Assembly: GCA_036480375.1 (NCBI GenBank)
Contig: JAZGGI010000042.1
Span: 62,001-126,000 of the forward strand
Origin: Candidatus Zixiibacteriota bacterium
Lineage (GTDB): Bacteria > Zixibacteria > MSB-5A5 > GN15 > JAAZOE01
Direction: 5' to 3'
DNA: 64,000 nucleotides
Shown here: in pieces, positions 9,620 to 19,387 of the stretch
Numbering within the stretch: position 1 is the first letter of the stretch
Layout: the number at the start of each line of letters is the position of its first letter
Notes under the pieces: model-generated
The model's database searches: none
The model's input: only the letters and a program-made list of their open reading frames with translations
Told to the model about the DNA's origin: nothing
Translations under genes and position numbers: made by a program

Positions 9620-10762
9620 ATGAGTACCGGTGGGAAGATATTGACGTTTGTAATAATCGTGGCGGCGGGGATAATATCCCTGGTTGTTTTGATAGGTCTG
9701 AAGGAAGATCCTCCTAAAAGATCATCGTCGCCAAGAGTAAAAATTGTCGAATCGGTAGTTATTGAAACCGGAACCGTTCCAGCCACGATAACCGCTTTCG
9801 GCCGGGTTTCGAGTTCGCAACCGGTGCAGCTTTTTAGCGAGGCAACCGGGACTATAATGGAAGGCGGCACACCTTTTCAACCGGCTCAATCTTTCAAACG
9901 CGGCGATCTGTTATTGAAAATTGATGACCGGCAAGCGTGGCTTGACCTGAATAGCACCAAAAGCGATTTGTTGACCGCTTTGGCTTCGTTACTACCCGAA
10001 ATTAAAGTTGATTTTCCGGACGAATTCAAAGTCTGGCAGGATTATTTCAATTTCTGCGAATTTGATAAATCCCTTGGAGATTTACCGGAAACTACAAACC
10101 AGAAAATAAAGCTCTTCCTGTCTCGATTCAATGTCTATAAACTATACTTCGCCGTTAGGGATTTAGAAATTAGACTGGAAAAACATTATATTCGGGCGCC
10201 GTTTGACGGCTCGATCACGCGGGCCGATTTACGAATCGGATCCACGGTCAGGGCGGGTTCATCATTGGGCGAAATTATTAATCTGGAAAATCTTGAAGTT
10301 GAAGTTACTGTCGGGATTCAGGATTTGACCCAGATAGATAAAAAAGCCACAATTAAATTTACTTCATCCGAGATAGAGGGTGAATGGACGGGCAAAATAC
10401 TGCGAATCGGGAGCGCGATTGATTCGCGTACTCAAACCGTGCCCGTATATATTTCAATTAACAACGGCGATAATGCGGCCATATTAAACGGAGCTTTTTT
10501 AAGAGCCGACATACCGGGAATACAATTTGATAACGCTGTTTTGGTACCCCGCAAAGCGTTGTACAATGAGAAATATGTTTATCTCGTCAATTCGGGCAAG
10601 TTGGATTTGCGCGAAGTTTCAATCATTCGCAAAGAAACCAATGAGGTTATCATCAATCAGGGCTTGACCACCGGGGATACGATGGTAGTCGAAGTTTTGC
10701 AGGGCGTGGCGCCGGGGATGCCGGCTGAGGCGAAATTAATCTCTAACGATCTCTTGGAGTAG
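9620..10762 (+). CDS. RND efflux periplasmic adaptor (HlyD/MFP family)
   Basis: 380 residues. One N-terminal membrane anchor (about 5-27) is followed by a split lipoyl/barrel-sandwich domain (about 55-110 and 190-225, with YIRAPFDGSITRADL), a short helical hairpin, a beta-barrel domain and a membrane-proximal domain near the end (LTTGDTMVVEV). The adaptor links the inner-membrane pump to the TolC channel. Its hairpin is short for the family. Its stop lies only a few bases before the start of the pump gene, so the two are translationally coupled. Substrates cannot be read from sequence; the MarR neighbour suggests lipophilic or aromatic compounds. Confidence 0.92.
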   Translation: MSTGGKILTFVIIVAAGIISLVVLIGLKEDPPKRSSSPRVKIVESVVIETGTVPATITAFGRVSSSQPVQLFSEATGTIMEGGTPFQPAQSFKRGDLLLKIDDRQAWLDLNSTKSDLLTALASLLPEIKVDFPDEFKVWQDYFNFCEFDKSLGDLPETTNQKIKLFLSRFNVYKLYFAVRDLEIRLEKHYIRAPFDGSITRADLRIGSTVRAGSSLGEIINLENLEVEVTVGIQDLTQIDKKATIKFTSSEIEGEWTGKILRIGSAIDSRTQTVPVYISINNGDNAAILNGAFLRADIPGIQFDNAVLVPRKALYNEKYVYLVNSGKLDLREVSIIRKETNEVIINQGLTTGDTMVVEVLQGVAPGMPAEAKLISNDLLE

Positions 10763-10764
10763 TT

Positions 10765-13700
10765 ATGAATAGATTAATCGCCTACATGATTCGTTTTCCC
10801 GTCTGGGTCACGGTTCTGAAACTAAGCGTCATCGCATTCGGTTTAATTGCCCTGTCACAGATGACTTTTTCGTTTTTCCCGGAAACGACACCCGATATCA
10901 TAAACGTCATGGTGCCTTATCCCGGGGCTTCACCGGACGAGGTTGCTGAAGGAGTAGTCTTAAAGATTGAAGAACAACTGGATGGTCTGGAGGGCGTGGA
11001 TCGTATCACCTCGGTTTCAAGGGAAAATATCGGCCGGGTCACGATTGAAATAACCAAAGGCGCTGATATTGAAAAAGCCCTCAACGACGTCAAGAATGCT
11101 GTCGACCGAATCGGATCGTTTCCGGAAGACAGCGAAAAACCGGTTATTTTTCAGCAGGAATTTCGGATGCGATCCTTGTCGGTCGTTTTGTACGGTGAGG
11201 CCGATTTATATAACCTGAAATTTATCGCCGAGGAGTTTCGTGATAATTTGCTGGCCCGTCCTAAGATTTCCCAGGTATCTCTTCAGGGTCTGCCCGATCT
11301 GGAATTTTCCATAGAAGTATCCGAATCCGATTTGCGCCGCTACCAACTTACATTTGATGAGATAACTAATGCTATCAGACAGGCGAATGTTAATATTTCC
11401 GGGGGGAAATTCGAAACCCCCGACGAAGAGATTCTTATTCGCGCCTGGGGTCAGGGTTATTTCATGACTGAGCTTTTAAATATTCCTATCCGCGGTAATC
11501 CGAACGGAACCAGTATTTATCTGAGCGATATCGCCGAGGTCAAAGAACAATGGGAAGATGTTCCGGATAAGAGTTTCTATAACGGTCGCAACGCGGTCAT
11601 AATAAACATCGATCGCACCCAACAGGAAGATATAATTAAGATCGCTAATGTCACCAAAGAGGAAATCGCGAAATTCAATCTTGAGCATGATACCGTTGAG
11701 GCCAAAATCCTCGACGACCGAACGATTCCCTTGCGCCAGCGTGTTGAGCTTTTGGTTAAAAACGGTATAATCGGTTTGATTCTGGTAGTTATCTCTCTCG
11801 GATTTTTCCTTAATCTAAGATTATCTTTCTGGGTCGCGATAAGTATCCCCTTTTCCTTCGCGGGGATGTTTATCGTCGCTAACGCAGTCGGCATCACTAT
11901 CAACGTCATTTCTTTGTTCGGCATGATAATTGTTGTAGGTATTTTAGTCGATGACGCCATTGTCGTCGGGGAAAAAATTTACACTCGTTTTGAAAGGGGG
12001 GAAAGCGCCTTCACGGCGGCGATTAACGGAACCAGGGACGTGATGGCTCCCGTTACAACTTCTGTTCTAACGACTGTCATGGCCTTTATGCCGTTTTTTT
12101 TTCTTGACGGCATGATGGGCAAATTCATCTGGCAGATGGCGCTGGTCGTCAGTGCGTCGCTTATGTTTTCTCTTGTCGAAGCCTTCCTGATTCTCCCCTC
12201 GCATCTGGCTCATTCAAAGGGACTGCGGCCGCACAAACAGGATCCCCCGATCCGAAAAAAGATTGAAAAATTCATTCACAAACTGACGCATGATATATAT
12301 TCCCCGATCCTCCGGACGACTCTGAAATATAAATGGCTGGTGATAACCGCTCCTCTCGCGTTAGTCTTAATGACTATCGGTCTGGTATTCGGCGGACATA
12401 TCGGAGTGACATTCTTCCCTTATGTCGATTCGGACGTAATCCCGGTCAATGTTTCTTTAGTTTCAGGCCGACAGGAAGCCGACACCGACGCCATATTGCA
12501 AAGAATTGAAAAAGCTGCCCGGGAAGTTAACGAAGAAATTAAAGACGAACGGGATGATTCGTTAGATATCATTTTGGGCATCAAGAGGGATGTTGGATCT
12601 AATGCTTTGGGAGAATCGGGCAGTCATGCCGGTAGTTTGACTATCCAATTACTCGACGGCGAAGAACGGGAGATGGAAAGTTACTTAATCGGGAATCGCA
12701 TTCGGGACAAGGTCGGCAACATCCCCGAAGTGCGCAATATGACCTTTGGTCGATCGGGGCATTTTGGAAAAGCGGTCTCGCTCAGCTTGCTGAGCAAGGA
12801 TCCCGATCAATTGCAGACCGCCAAAAAATTATTGGTGGCGGAACTTAGGAATTTTACTACACTGAAAGACATAACTGATTCTGATTATAAAGGACGCCGG
12901 GAAGTTAATATCACTCTCAAGCCGAGAGCCCATGCCCTGGGATTGACATTGAGGGATATCGCCGGGCAGGTACGTCAGGGATTTTTCGGGCAGGAAATTC
13001 AGAGAATTCAGCGCGGGCGCGATGAGATTCGCGTCTGGGTTCGGTACCGACCGGAAGAGCGAGCGGCTCTGGGATTTCTCGATAATATGCGTATTCGCAC
13101 CCGGACCGGCGAGGAATATCCTTTTTCCGAATTGGCCGATTATAATATTGAGCGGGGTGTGACCAGTATTAATCATCTCAATCGTATGCGCGAGGTTAAA
13201 GTCGAGGCCAATCAGGCCAATATCGGCGATGATTTGCCGCCGATTCTAAACGAAATAGAATTTGAAGTCCTGCCGCGGGTTCTGTCACAAGTTTCGGGCG
13301 TTACCTATTCCTTTGAAGGCCAGACGCGCGATCAGGCCAAGAGTCAGGCGTCAATTCGGCGGGCATTCCCGATTGCGCTGATGGCCATGGTGATATTGGT
13401 GATTCTTGTCTTCCGGTCATACCTGCAGGCGATGATAATATTTTCACTGATTCCCATCGGATTTCTCGGAGCAATCTGGGGTCATGGCATTCAGGGAATT
13501 CAGCTAAACATGTTATCGATGTTCGGCACCATTGCTCTATCCGGCATTATCATCAATGACAGCATCGTCCTTGTCGACCAGATCAATCGAAATTTAAGAA
13601 ATGGCCAAAAAGTTATCGATGCCATTCATAACGCAGGATTGATCAGACTACGCCCGATTATTCTGACGACGATGACGACCGCATTGGGGCTGGCGCCGCT

Positions 13701-13926
13701 GATTCTGGAAACCAGCCGACAGGCGCAGTTTTTAATTCCGATGGCGGTTTCGGTCGCTTATGGTTTGGTGTTCGGGACTTTGATTCTTCTGCTGATATTA
13801 CCGGCGACATTTTTGGCAGTCAATGATATTCGCGTGCGTGCGACCAGATTTTTTCTGAATCGACAAGCAACCAGTGAATCGGTGGAACCGGCGGTCAAGG
13901 AAATGCAAACTTTACCTATTGAGTAA
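10765..13926 (+). CDS. RND efflux pump inner-membrane permease (AcrB/HAE1 superfamily)
   Basis: 1053 residues, the normal length for this class. The duplicated architecture is clear: TM1 near residues 10-30, a first large periplasmic loop (porter and docking domains), TM2-6, TM7 near 530-550, a second loop and TM8-12. TM4 carries the paired aspartates of proton relay in GILVDDAIVVGE. The second half has the equivalent GIIINDSIVLVDQ. It moves substrates from periplasm or inner leaflet to the TolC channel using the proton gradient. It is the middle gene of the adaptor-pump-channel operon. Confidence 0.95.
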   Translation: MNRLIAYMIRFPVWVTVLKLSVIAFGLIALSQMTFSFFPETTPDIINVMVPYPGASPDEVAEGVVLKIEEQLDGLEGVDRITSVSRENIGRVTIEITKGADIEKALNDVKNAVDRIGSFPEDSEKPVIFQQEFRMRSLSVVLYGEADLYNLKFIAEEFRDNLLARPKISQVSLQGLPDLEFSIEVSESDLRRYQLTFDEITNAIRQANVNISGGKFETPDEEILIRAWGQGYFMTELLNIPIRGNPNGTSIYLSDIAEVKEQWEDVPDKSFYNGRNAVIINIDRTQQEDIIKIANVTKEEIAKFNLEHDTVEAKILDDRTIPLRQRVELLVKNGIIGLILVVISLGFFLNLRLSFWVAISIPFSFAGMFIVANAVGITINVISLFGMIIVVGILVDDAIVVGEKIYTRFERGESAFTAAINGTRDVMAPVTTSVLTTVMAFMPFFFLDGMMGKFIWQMALVVSASLMFSLVEAFLILPSHLAHSKGLRPHKQDPPIRKKIEKFIHKLTHDIYSPILRTTLKYKWLVITAPLALVLMTIGLVFGGHIGVTFFPYVDSDVIPVNVSLVSGRQEADTDAILQRIEKAAREVNEEIKDERDDSLDIILGIKRDVGSNALGESGSHAGSLTIQLLDGEEREMESYLIGNRIRDKVGNIPEVRNMTFGRSGHFGKAVSLSLLSKDPDQLQTAKKLLVAELRNFTTLKDITDSDYKGRREVNITLKPRAHALGLTLRDIAGQVRQGFFGQEIQRIQRGRDEIRVWVRYRPEERAALGFLDNMRIRTRTGEEYPFSELADYNIERGVTSINHLNRMREVKVEANQANIGDDLPPILNEIEFEVLPRVLSQVSGVTYSFEGQTRDQAKSQASIRRAFPIALMAMVILVILVFRSYLQAMIIFSLIPIGFLGAIWGHGIQGIQLNMLSMFGTIALSGIIINDSIVLVDQINRNLRNGQKVIDAIHNAGLIRLRPIILTTMTTALGLAPLILETSRQAQFLIPMAVSVAYGLVFGTLILLLILPATFLAVNDIRVRATRFFLNRQATSESVEPAVKEMQTLPIE

Positions 13927-13941
13927 TTGCGGGAGGTTATT

Positions 13942-15261
13942 TTGCGCTTCATATATTTGAGACAATTTCTTTTAATTATATTCATCGCCGCGTTCTGCGC
14001 GATAAATTCGCACGGTCAAAACGAATTAACGCTGGAGGACGCGGTCAAAATTGGATTGAAGCAAAACAACAATATTCAGATAGCTCGCAATTCCGCTCGC
14101 ATCGCTCAACAAAACACATCTCTGGGAACAGCCGGATTTTTGCCCAAAATCGACGCCACGGGTAATTTTTTATTGAGCCACGGCGACGTGGAAACTAACT
14201 CTCCGTTTAGTTTTGGAAGTACCGACGTAGAAAATATATCCGGACAATTATCACTCAACTGGACGCTCTTTGACGGTATGGGGATGTTTTCGAATAAATC
14301 TCGATTCAATGCCCTGTCCCGCTTGGGAACTTATCAATCCCGGGAAATAATTGAAAATTATGTGGTCGCCATTTCGGCGTCCTATTTCAATCTCATACGT
14401 CAGGAGATGCTCCTTGATGTTGCCCGGGAAACCATGGGAATTTCGCGCACCCGTTTGGAAAAAGAACAGGTACGTCATGATGTTGGAGGAGCGTCATCGA
14501 CTGATTTATTAAACGCTCGGGTATCGTTCAATAATGACGAAGCCGCATTTTTGAATCAGGAGATACGGGTTGTTATCGCCCGCAAGGATTTGAACGTCCT
14601 GCTCGGCCAGAATCCGACGAAAGATATTTCCGTTAGGAAAGAAATCGAAATCCCTTCCTTAAATATAACTTATGACCAGCTTCTTGATTTGGCTATGGAG
14701 AAAAACAGTGGCTTGCGTCTAACCCGTCAGGGGAAAATCGTGGCCGATAAAGACGTCGCCCTGGCTCGTACCAGATTTTTGCCTCGTTTATCCTTGCAGG
14801 CTACATATGGATATTCCGACCGTACGACGAGACGTGATGCAGGCGAAGATATAACTTCCCAGAGCACCGATGGCAGTATCGGCCTTAACCTGTCATATAA
14901 TTTATTCAACGGAGGCAGCGACCGGATCAACTTCAGGGCAGCCCAACTTACAGCAAAAAATCAGGCATTGAACCTGCGTGAACAGGAAATTCAATTGTCG
15001 GGATTGGTTAATGAAAAATATGAATCATTCCTGCGCCAGTTGAAACTGGTCGAGCTCGAAGAGCAGAATGTGACGGCCGCCTCGCAAAATCTCGAATTGC
15101 AGAACGACCGTTATCAACTGGGAACTTCAAGCTCGCTTGAATTTCGAGATGCCCAGGTGAATTTCAACAGGTCTCAAATTTTTTTAATCTCGGCTCGGTA
15201 CAGCGCTCGTATTACTTTTCTGGAAATACAAAAACTGATTGGTCAGCTTGACATTGATTAA
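13942..15261 (+). CDS. TolC-family outer-membrane efflux channel
   Basis: About 439 residues from a TTG start at 13942, which lies 5 nt after GGGAGG and begins a clean signal peptide (ending near NSHGQ). A TTG at 13927 in the same frame has no Shine-Dalgarno. Two repeated outer-membrane-efflux-protein halves carry the long helices (LTLEDAVKIGLKQNNNIQIA in the first; YDQLLDLAMEKNSGLRL in the second). It completes the tripartite pump. No terminator is evident directly after it; the next gene begins 100 bp downstream. Confidence 0.92.
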   Translation: MRFIYLRQFLLIIFIAAFCAINSHGQNELTLEDAVKIGLKQNNNIQIARNSARIAQQNTSLGTAGFLPKIDATGNFLLSHGDVETNSPFSFGSTDVENISGQLSLNWTLFDGMGMFSNKSRFNALSRLGTYQSREIIENYVVAISASYFNLIRQEMLLDVARETMGISRTRLEKEQVRHDVGGASSTDLLNARVSFNNDEAAFLNQEIRVVIARKDLNVLLGQNPTKDISVRKEIEIPSLNITYDQLLDLAMEKNSGLRLTRQGKIVADKDVALARTRFLPRLSLQATYGYSDRTTRRDAGEDITSQSTDGSIGLNLSYNLFNGGSDRINFRAAQLTAKNQALNLREQEIQLSGLVNEKYESFLRQLKLVELEEQNVTAASQNLELQNDRYQLGTSSSLEFRDAQVNFNRSQIFLISARYSARITFLEIQKLIGQLDID

Positions 15262-15361
15262 ATATCACTCGTTTTCAGATATTTCTTGTATCAATACAAT
15301 TGAGTATTTATAATCGGGCGATTATACTTTTTATTGAAAGCTCATATAGCGGGGTCAAAAC

Positions 15362-17038
15362 ATGGACAAAAGCCTGGGATTTAATATCGCGGATGAACGG
15401 TTGTCGTATGACGGCTATCAGGATACCCAATCATTTAACGAAGATCAAATCATTGAATTTAATCATCGCCATAAAGCCGTTTTGGCCAATTATGATTTGA
15501 CGCTCAATGCCTGTGACATCGTCACTCTCTGCGAAGAAATTAATTATAAGTCCAATCTCGGTGCGCTTCGTAATCGGCAATTGCGGCAATCGGTAATTTT
15601 ATCAGCGGCGTTGTCAGCCGTGGCCGTTGGGCTGCATGGGCGAGGCAGTTTGTGTAACGTACCAAAAGAGCTTATCACCAAAGAACTCACCAATAATCTT
15701 AAGCGTGCCAACGACCGAACGGCGGCGCAAATCATGTCGGAAGTACTCCAGACAACGACCGAGACTTTGCCAATCGGTGAGGAAGTATTGATTGAATCGA
15801 CCATCACCGAAGGCGCCCGCGCCAAGCCGGGAAAAGAGCCGGGCGGTAATCCGACTATCGCCGTTGGGGCGGTCTTTGGAAAAGAACACCATCGCGCCCA
15901 ATACGGCTTGACCATGCCGCGAAACGTTACTCTTCTTTCGATGGGAAGCGACGTTGTCGAAGGTACGACCAAATCGGTCAAGGGGCTCCATTCCAGTATG
16001 ACGGCTCTGTTCGTAACCGAATCAGGAGTCAAGCGGCATTTGCCGGATATTTATGTTCAACGATGGGGTTCTGGAAATTATTTTAAGGAATTCAATCCAC
16101 GGGAACTGGATACTTCCGAGATTACCGATATCATTTCACAGTCATACGGTTTTTCCGACAAAAGCAAATTAAGCGCTTTCTTTCTCGACCGGGCTCGGCA
16201 TCAGCCAATGATTAGTCAACTGCACCTGGAGGGGATTACCACTCCAATGGACAAAGACGGTGACTTACTACCGGCAGTGTTTCTCGGTCTGAATGGTTTG
16301 CGATTCCCCGATGGCCACGGATTACATTCAATGATAGGCGAAATTGGTGGATCGGCAGAATGGGCTATCGGTGTACTGCCATTGGTCTGGCGGGGCGGCC
16401 AGATGATCGGGATGCTGACGAGCCAGACGGCATTAACAAATTCCAAGCTTACCCCAGATGAACGCTGGAAGGAAAGATTCCATTTTACCGAAGAGGAATT
16501 CCTGACAATTCAGGACGCTCGTTTTGAACGAAAGCCGTATTTTACCGTTGCCGACATCGTCGAAGATCCGTTTGCCGGAGGCCTCAGCGCTTTTGGGGCC
16601 ATCACCGATAATTATTATATCCCGATGGTCAAAGGGGTCGAGGCCAAGTCCGATAAAAAAACAATCAATGTCAATGTTATAACCGTCAATTCGCTGGGCA
16701 TTGTGGAATGCTGGCTGATGCGGTTTAAGGCCAATCAGAATATAGATTACACGATCGATTTAATGTGCTCCCCCAAAGAAAAACTCGATGACCTTACCGG
16801 TAAAGAGTTGGAAAAAGCGATTGGGAAGATGCTCGATGACGAGCGGATGAGAGAAAGATTCCGGATATTTTTCACCAATGAGTATTACCCGGCATTGATT
16901 CCCGCCAGAGATAAGATGCTTCTTTTGAAAAATACAATTCGTAGCCTCATTGAGCGGTCGGCTCTTCAGGAAAAAAACGAAGAAATAGTCGAAGTTACTC
17001 AGAGACTCGCTAACGACTGGTTTATCAATTCCGATTAA
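15362..17038 (+). CDS. Long divergent GlpX-like (class II fructose-bisphosphatase family) protein
   Basis: 558 residues, against about 320-340 for typical GlpX. The recognisable core lies at about residues 120-460: ANDRTAAQ, SDVVEGTTKSV (equivalent to the metal/substrate DPIEGT motif), ALFVTESGVKRHLPDIYV, FFLDRARHQPMI (equivalent to KPRHDAVI), GEIGGSAEWAIGVLPL (equivalent to GIGGAPEGV) and AFGAITDNYY (equivalent to SATGITKGD). The N-terminal 110 residues and the C-terminal 100 are extra. The phosphatase fold is well supported; the substrate (fructose-1,6-bisphosphate or another sugar bisphosphate) is inference. The start ATG has a poor Shine-Dalgarno. A strong terminator follows. Confidence 0.72.
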   Translation: MDKSLGFNIADERLSYDGYQDTQSFNEDQIIEFNHRHKAVLANYDLTLNACDIVTLCEEINYKSNLGALRNRQLRQSVILSAALSAVAVGLHGRGSLCNVPKELITKELTNNLKRANDRTAAQIMSEVLQTTTETLPIGEEVLIESTITEGARAKPGKEPGGNPTIAVGAVFGKEHHRAQYGLTMPRNVTLLSMGSDVVEGTTKSVKGLHSSMTALFVTESGVKRHLPDIYVQRWGSGNYFKEFNPRELDTSEITDIISQSYGFSDKSKLSAFFLDRARHQPMISQLHLEGITTPMDKDGDLLPAVFLGLNGLRFPDGHGLHSMIGEIGGSAEWAIGVLPLVWRGGQMIGMLTSQTALTNSKLTPDERWKERFHFTEEEFLTIQDARFERKPYFTVADIVEDPFAGGLSAFGAITDNYYIPMVKGVEAKSDKKTINVNVITVNSLGIVECWLMRFKANQNIDYTIDLMCSPKEKLDDLTGKELEKAIGKMLDDERMRERFRIFFTNEYYPALIPARDKMLLLKNTIRSLIERSALQEKNEEIVEVTQRLANDWFINSD

Positions 17039-17056
17039 TAAATGATTTTGGGATAT

Positions 17057-17087
17057 AACCGGCCGAATCATCTCGGCCGGTTTTTTT
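17057..17087 (+). terminator. Rho-independent terminator after the GlpX-like gene
   Basis: A perfect 10-bp stem (AACCGGCCGA with TCGGCCGGTT) closes a 6-nt loop and runs into seven T. It abuts the end of the convergent selenoprotein gene, whose stop codon lies in the T tract. Confidence 0.9.
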
Positions 17088-18045
17088 ATGCTTTAGAAAT
17101 TTCCAGAATAGTCCCGCCTTCGCCAGCAGTATCGATGAGATTGAGGGCTTCATTCAGGATATACAATTGCCTTTTTTCGTCATGAGGCAAACCCAACGGA
17201 CGCCCTAAAAGATGCGGAGTGGTCACTAACCGCGGCAGTGACATAGCTTCCAGAGTAGTGCAAAAGGCCTGAATGGCGATAACTACGGTGGCAATCCCGG
17301 CCTTTTCAAAGGCTCGCGCGATGTGCCCCACGGACACATGACACACCGGTCAGACGGGGATTATGATAACCGCCTCAATTTCTTCATCCTGAAATGCTTT
17401 CGTCCATTCGGGAACGGATTTTTGATTCAATAATAATTGCGAGCAGGCTCCCACAAAGGAATAAGCGTATTGACTCAGGGAACCGATAACACTTTCGTTA
17501 TGTAGTCTATTTAATAGTTTATACGGAAAGCAAACATTACTATTGGCTCGCGCTCCCCGAATATCATAACCCGCATGGCGAACCATGATATCTTTTTCTG
17601 ATATATCAAAAGGAATCTTAGATAATTCGGGCTGGAGCTTGATTGTTTCGCCTATGGTTTTTATCGCTTCTTCCTGAGTCATATTCTTGCGTCCCAGCGG
17701 TTCGGGATCGTCGCCTCTGGCAAAATGACCGGTGGAGGTGAGGAGGGTCAGTTTCATTTGTGATACCGGTTTGGCGGGGCGAGCAAATGGTTTATCGTCA
17801 TACTGCCATTTGCCTTTTGAGTCATAAGCCTTCATTTGCCATTCGGTCACATGCTCAATGATCCCATCAAAATCTTTATCATCAAACGAATCGCCGATTT
17901 TCCAGAGCAACTGTTGAAAGAAATCAGCCGCCAATTCCGGGGTGAGATTGGATAGAAATTTGAAATTCAAATCAGTACGCGATCCATAGCTGAATGAATT
18001 TTTAAAATCCTCAAATGATTCCGGTTTTGTTGTTTTCTTATTCAT
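17086..18045 (-). CDS. Putative selenoprotein of the glycine/sarcosine/betaine reductase subunit B (GrdB-like) family
   Basis: Read through one UGA the frame gives 319 residues. Residue 232 is the UGA, in the context IIIPV-U-PVCH followed by VGHIARAFEKAGI. This matches short GrdB-family proteins, which I recall carrying PVUPxCHQTVG or PVCPxCHQTVG at this place. Upstream family features include VRHAGYDIRGA (about 172-182), VCFPYKLLNRL and YSFVGA. True GrdB subunits are longer and sit with GrdA/C/D; none is nearby. This is therefore a stand-alone, probably redox-active, family member of unknown substrate. A strong SECIS-like hairpin follows the UGA. Routine calling would split it into 17350-18045 and 17086-17346. 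The start at 18045 follows AAGGAC. Confidence 0.85.
17321..17339 (-). promoter_or_regulatory. Bacterial SECIS-like hairpin after the UGA of the GrdB-like gene
   Basis: On the mRNA strand ATGTGTCC pairs with GGGCACAT (eight pairs, one of them G-U) around the loop GTG. The loop starts 18 nt after the UGA and its first base is G. This is a textbook fit to the bacterial SECIS model; it was folded by eye. Confidence 0.8.
17350..17352 (-). other. In-frame UGA read as selenocysteine (codon 232)
   Basis: The TGA lies between GTC and CCG-GTG-TGT. The downstream reading frame continues without interruption for 87 codons and aligns with the same family as the upstream part. The motif formed is UPVC. 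Confidence 0.85.
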
Positions 18046-18236
18046 AGCAGTCCTTGCCGTTAAAAATATTGGCCTTAAATATATCTGTTTCTAATAGACA
18101 CGACAAGTCCATATAATTTTTTCCATTTCCGGGTTGCATTTCCGAGAATTTATTAAGTTGTCAGACCGTCTATTTTGATTTATTATCAGGCGTAATTAGT
18201 ACCCAAAAGCGAATACATTAAAAGCGGTAGATTGGC

Positions 18237-18896
18237 ATGACTGATAATATTGAATTTAAGCATATTTTCCTGCCCTCGAATTTGATGTCAATCACTCGCA
18301 TAATTCTGGCCCCGATAATTATTCTGATAATGATTTCAGATTCACATAATGCCGATCGAATCGCACTATTAGTTTTAATTATAGCGGGAATCACTGATTT
18401 TCTTGATGGCTTTCTGGCCCGCAAACTAAATCAGGTAACAAAGCTGGGGTTAATTCTCGATCCTCTGGCCGATAAAATTCTCGCGATTTTTCTAATTGTC
18501 GCGTTGGTAGTAATCCGTGATTTTCCGCTATGGTTAGTGCTTTTGGTTATTGGACGTGATATTTTAATTGTGCTGGCCGGGTTGTTTGTGATGGGTAAAC
18601 GGGATGCTGTTCCCGCTTCGGATATTATTGGGAAATACTATTTTGGCGCCCTGGCCCATCTAATGGGCAGTTATATGGTTTCGTTTTCGTTCGGTCAATC
18701 GTTGATGTTTACTTTCACGCTGATCTTCTTTGTTTTTTCGACAATCAATTACGCTACGGCCTTTATTACTTTTGTAAAACATGGAAAGCCTTACTATTTG
18801 TTCAAAGGACGAGTCGTAGTTTTTATTGTGCGAGCATTGGCGATTGTCCTTTTGCCGATTTTTTACTACAAATTGATTATTTTCCTGTTTTTGTAG
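18237..18896 (+). CDS. CDP-alcohol phosphatidyltransferase (PgsA-like) membrane enzyme
   Basis: 219 residues with about six hydrophobic segments. The diagnostic motif D-x2-DG-x2-AR-x8-G-x3-D-x3-D is complete: DFLDGFLARKLNQVTKLG (residues about 60-77) continuing to LILDPLADK. The enzyme transfers a phosphatidyl group from CDP-diacylglycerol to a small alcohol in the inner membrane. Glycerol-3-phosphate (PgsA) is most likely but the acceptor cannot be fixed from sequence. It is transcribed divergently from the GrdB-like gene. A weak hairpin without an adjacent T run lies just after the stop (18903-18922). Confidence 0.88.
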   Translation: MTDNIEFKHIFLPSNLMSITRIILAPIIILIMISDSHNADRIALLVLIIAGITDFLDGFLARKLNQVTKLGLILDPLADKILAIFLIVALVVIRDFPLWLVLLVIGRDILIVLAGLFVMGKRDAVPASDIIGKYYFGALAHLMGSYMVSFSFGQSLMFTFTLIFFVFSTINYATAFITFVKHGKPYYLFKGRVVVFIVRALAIVLLPIFYYKLIIFLFL

Positions 18897-19387
18897 CATT
18901 GTCGAAATCCTCAGGAATTTCGCCCCATTAGTTTTTCAAAGTTATCCACATTATTTTTCATAAAATTTCGTGTAATGCGATATTCTCCTATAGGTTACAG
19001 CAAATTGGATTTGTTTTGTCAAATAAACATTTTTCAATCCCAAATGGGTTTGTTTCCTCAGAATAACGTTTTGGGTCATATCAAACCGGTGGTGATTACG
19101 ACAGGCGAAGGGTAATACACTTTATCATTCCCCCGAAAGCGGGAATCCATACAGCCTTTGTCCATTCTCATACAAAGTCTTTTTCTCATTTGACTTTTTG
19201 CCTTTATATACTCCATCTTACATATTCGGATAAATTCTGAAAATACATCAGATTGGTTGAATAATTGCGATTACTCCAAGCGGGAACCCTCCAGAAAAAG
19301 TTGCAGTAGGCCATCGGTCATCTATTACATTGCAAATACTTAATCAATTAACTATTTTTTTCTTATTAAACGCATTTGGAGGAAATT
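18897..19387 (+). other. 491-bp AT-rich intergenic stretch with a REP-like repeat
   Basis: No gene is supported here. It contains a weak hairpin at 18903-18922 (CGAAATCC with GGAATTTCG, one bulge) and a REP-like palindromic unit at 19124-19150. The last 150 bp are very AT-rich and lead into the SIR2-like gene. No promoter is called with confidence. Confidence 0.6.
19124..19150 (+). repeat. REP-like palindromic unit (ATTCCC / GGGAAT)
   Basis: ATTCCC pairs with GGGAAT over an inner C-G pair closing a GAAA tetraloop, with one C-C mismatch. The sequence resembles the TCATTCCCGCGAAAGCGGGAA-type dispersed elements found between genes in many bacteria. Only one copy is in this window, so repetition here is inferred from general knowledge. 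Confidence 0.45.

Noticed and set aside
17086-17346. A separate 86-residue protein downstream of the GrdB-like frame
   Set aside because: It is in the same frame as the upstream part, has no Shine-Dalgarno, and together with it reconstitutes one family.
19124-19150. Terminator or insertion-sequence end
   Set aside because: No T run follows and no transposase or target duplication is seen; it better fits a REP-like unit.
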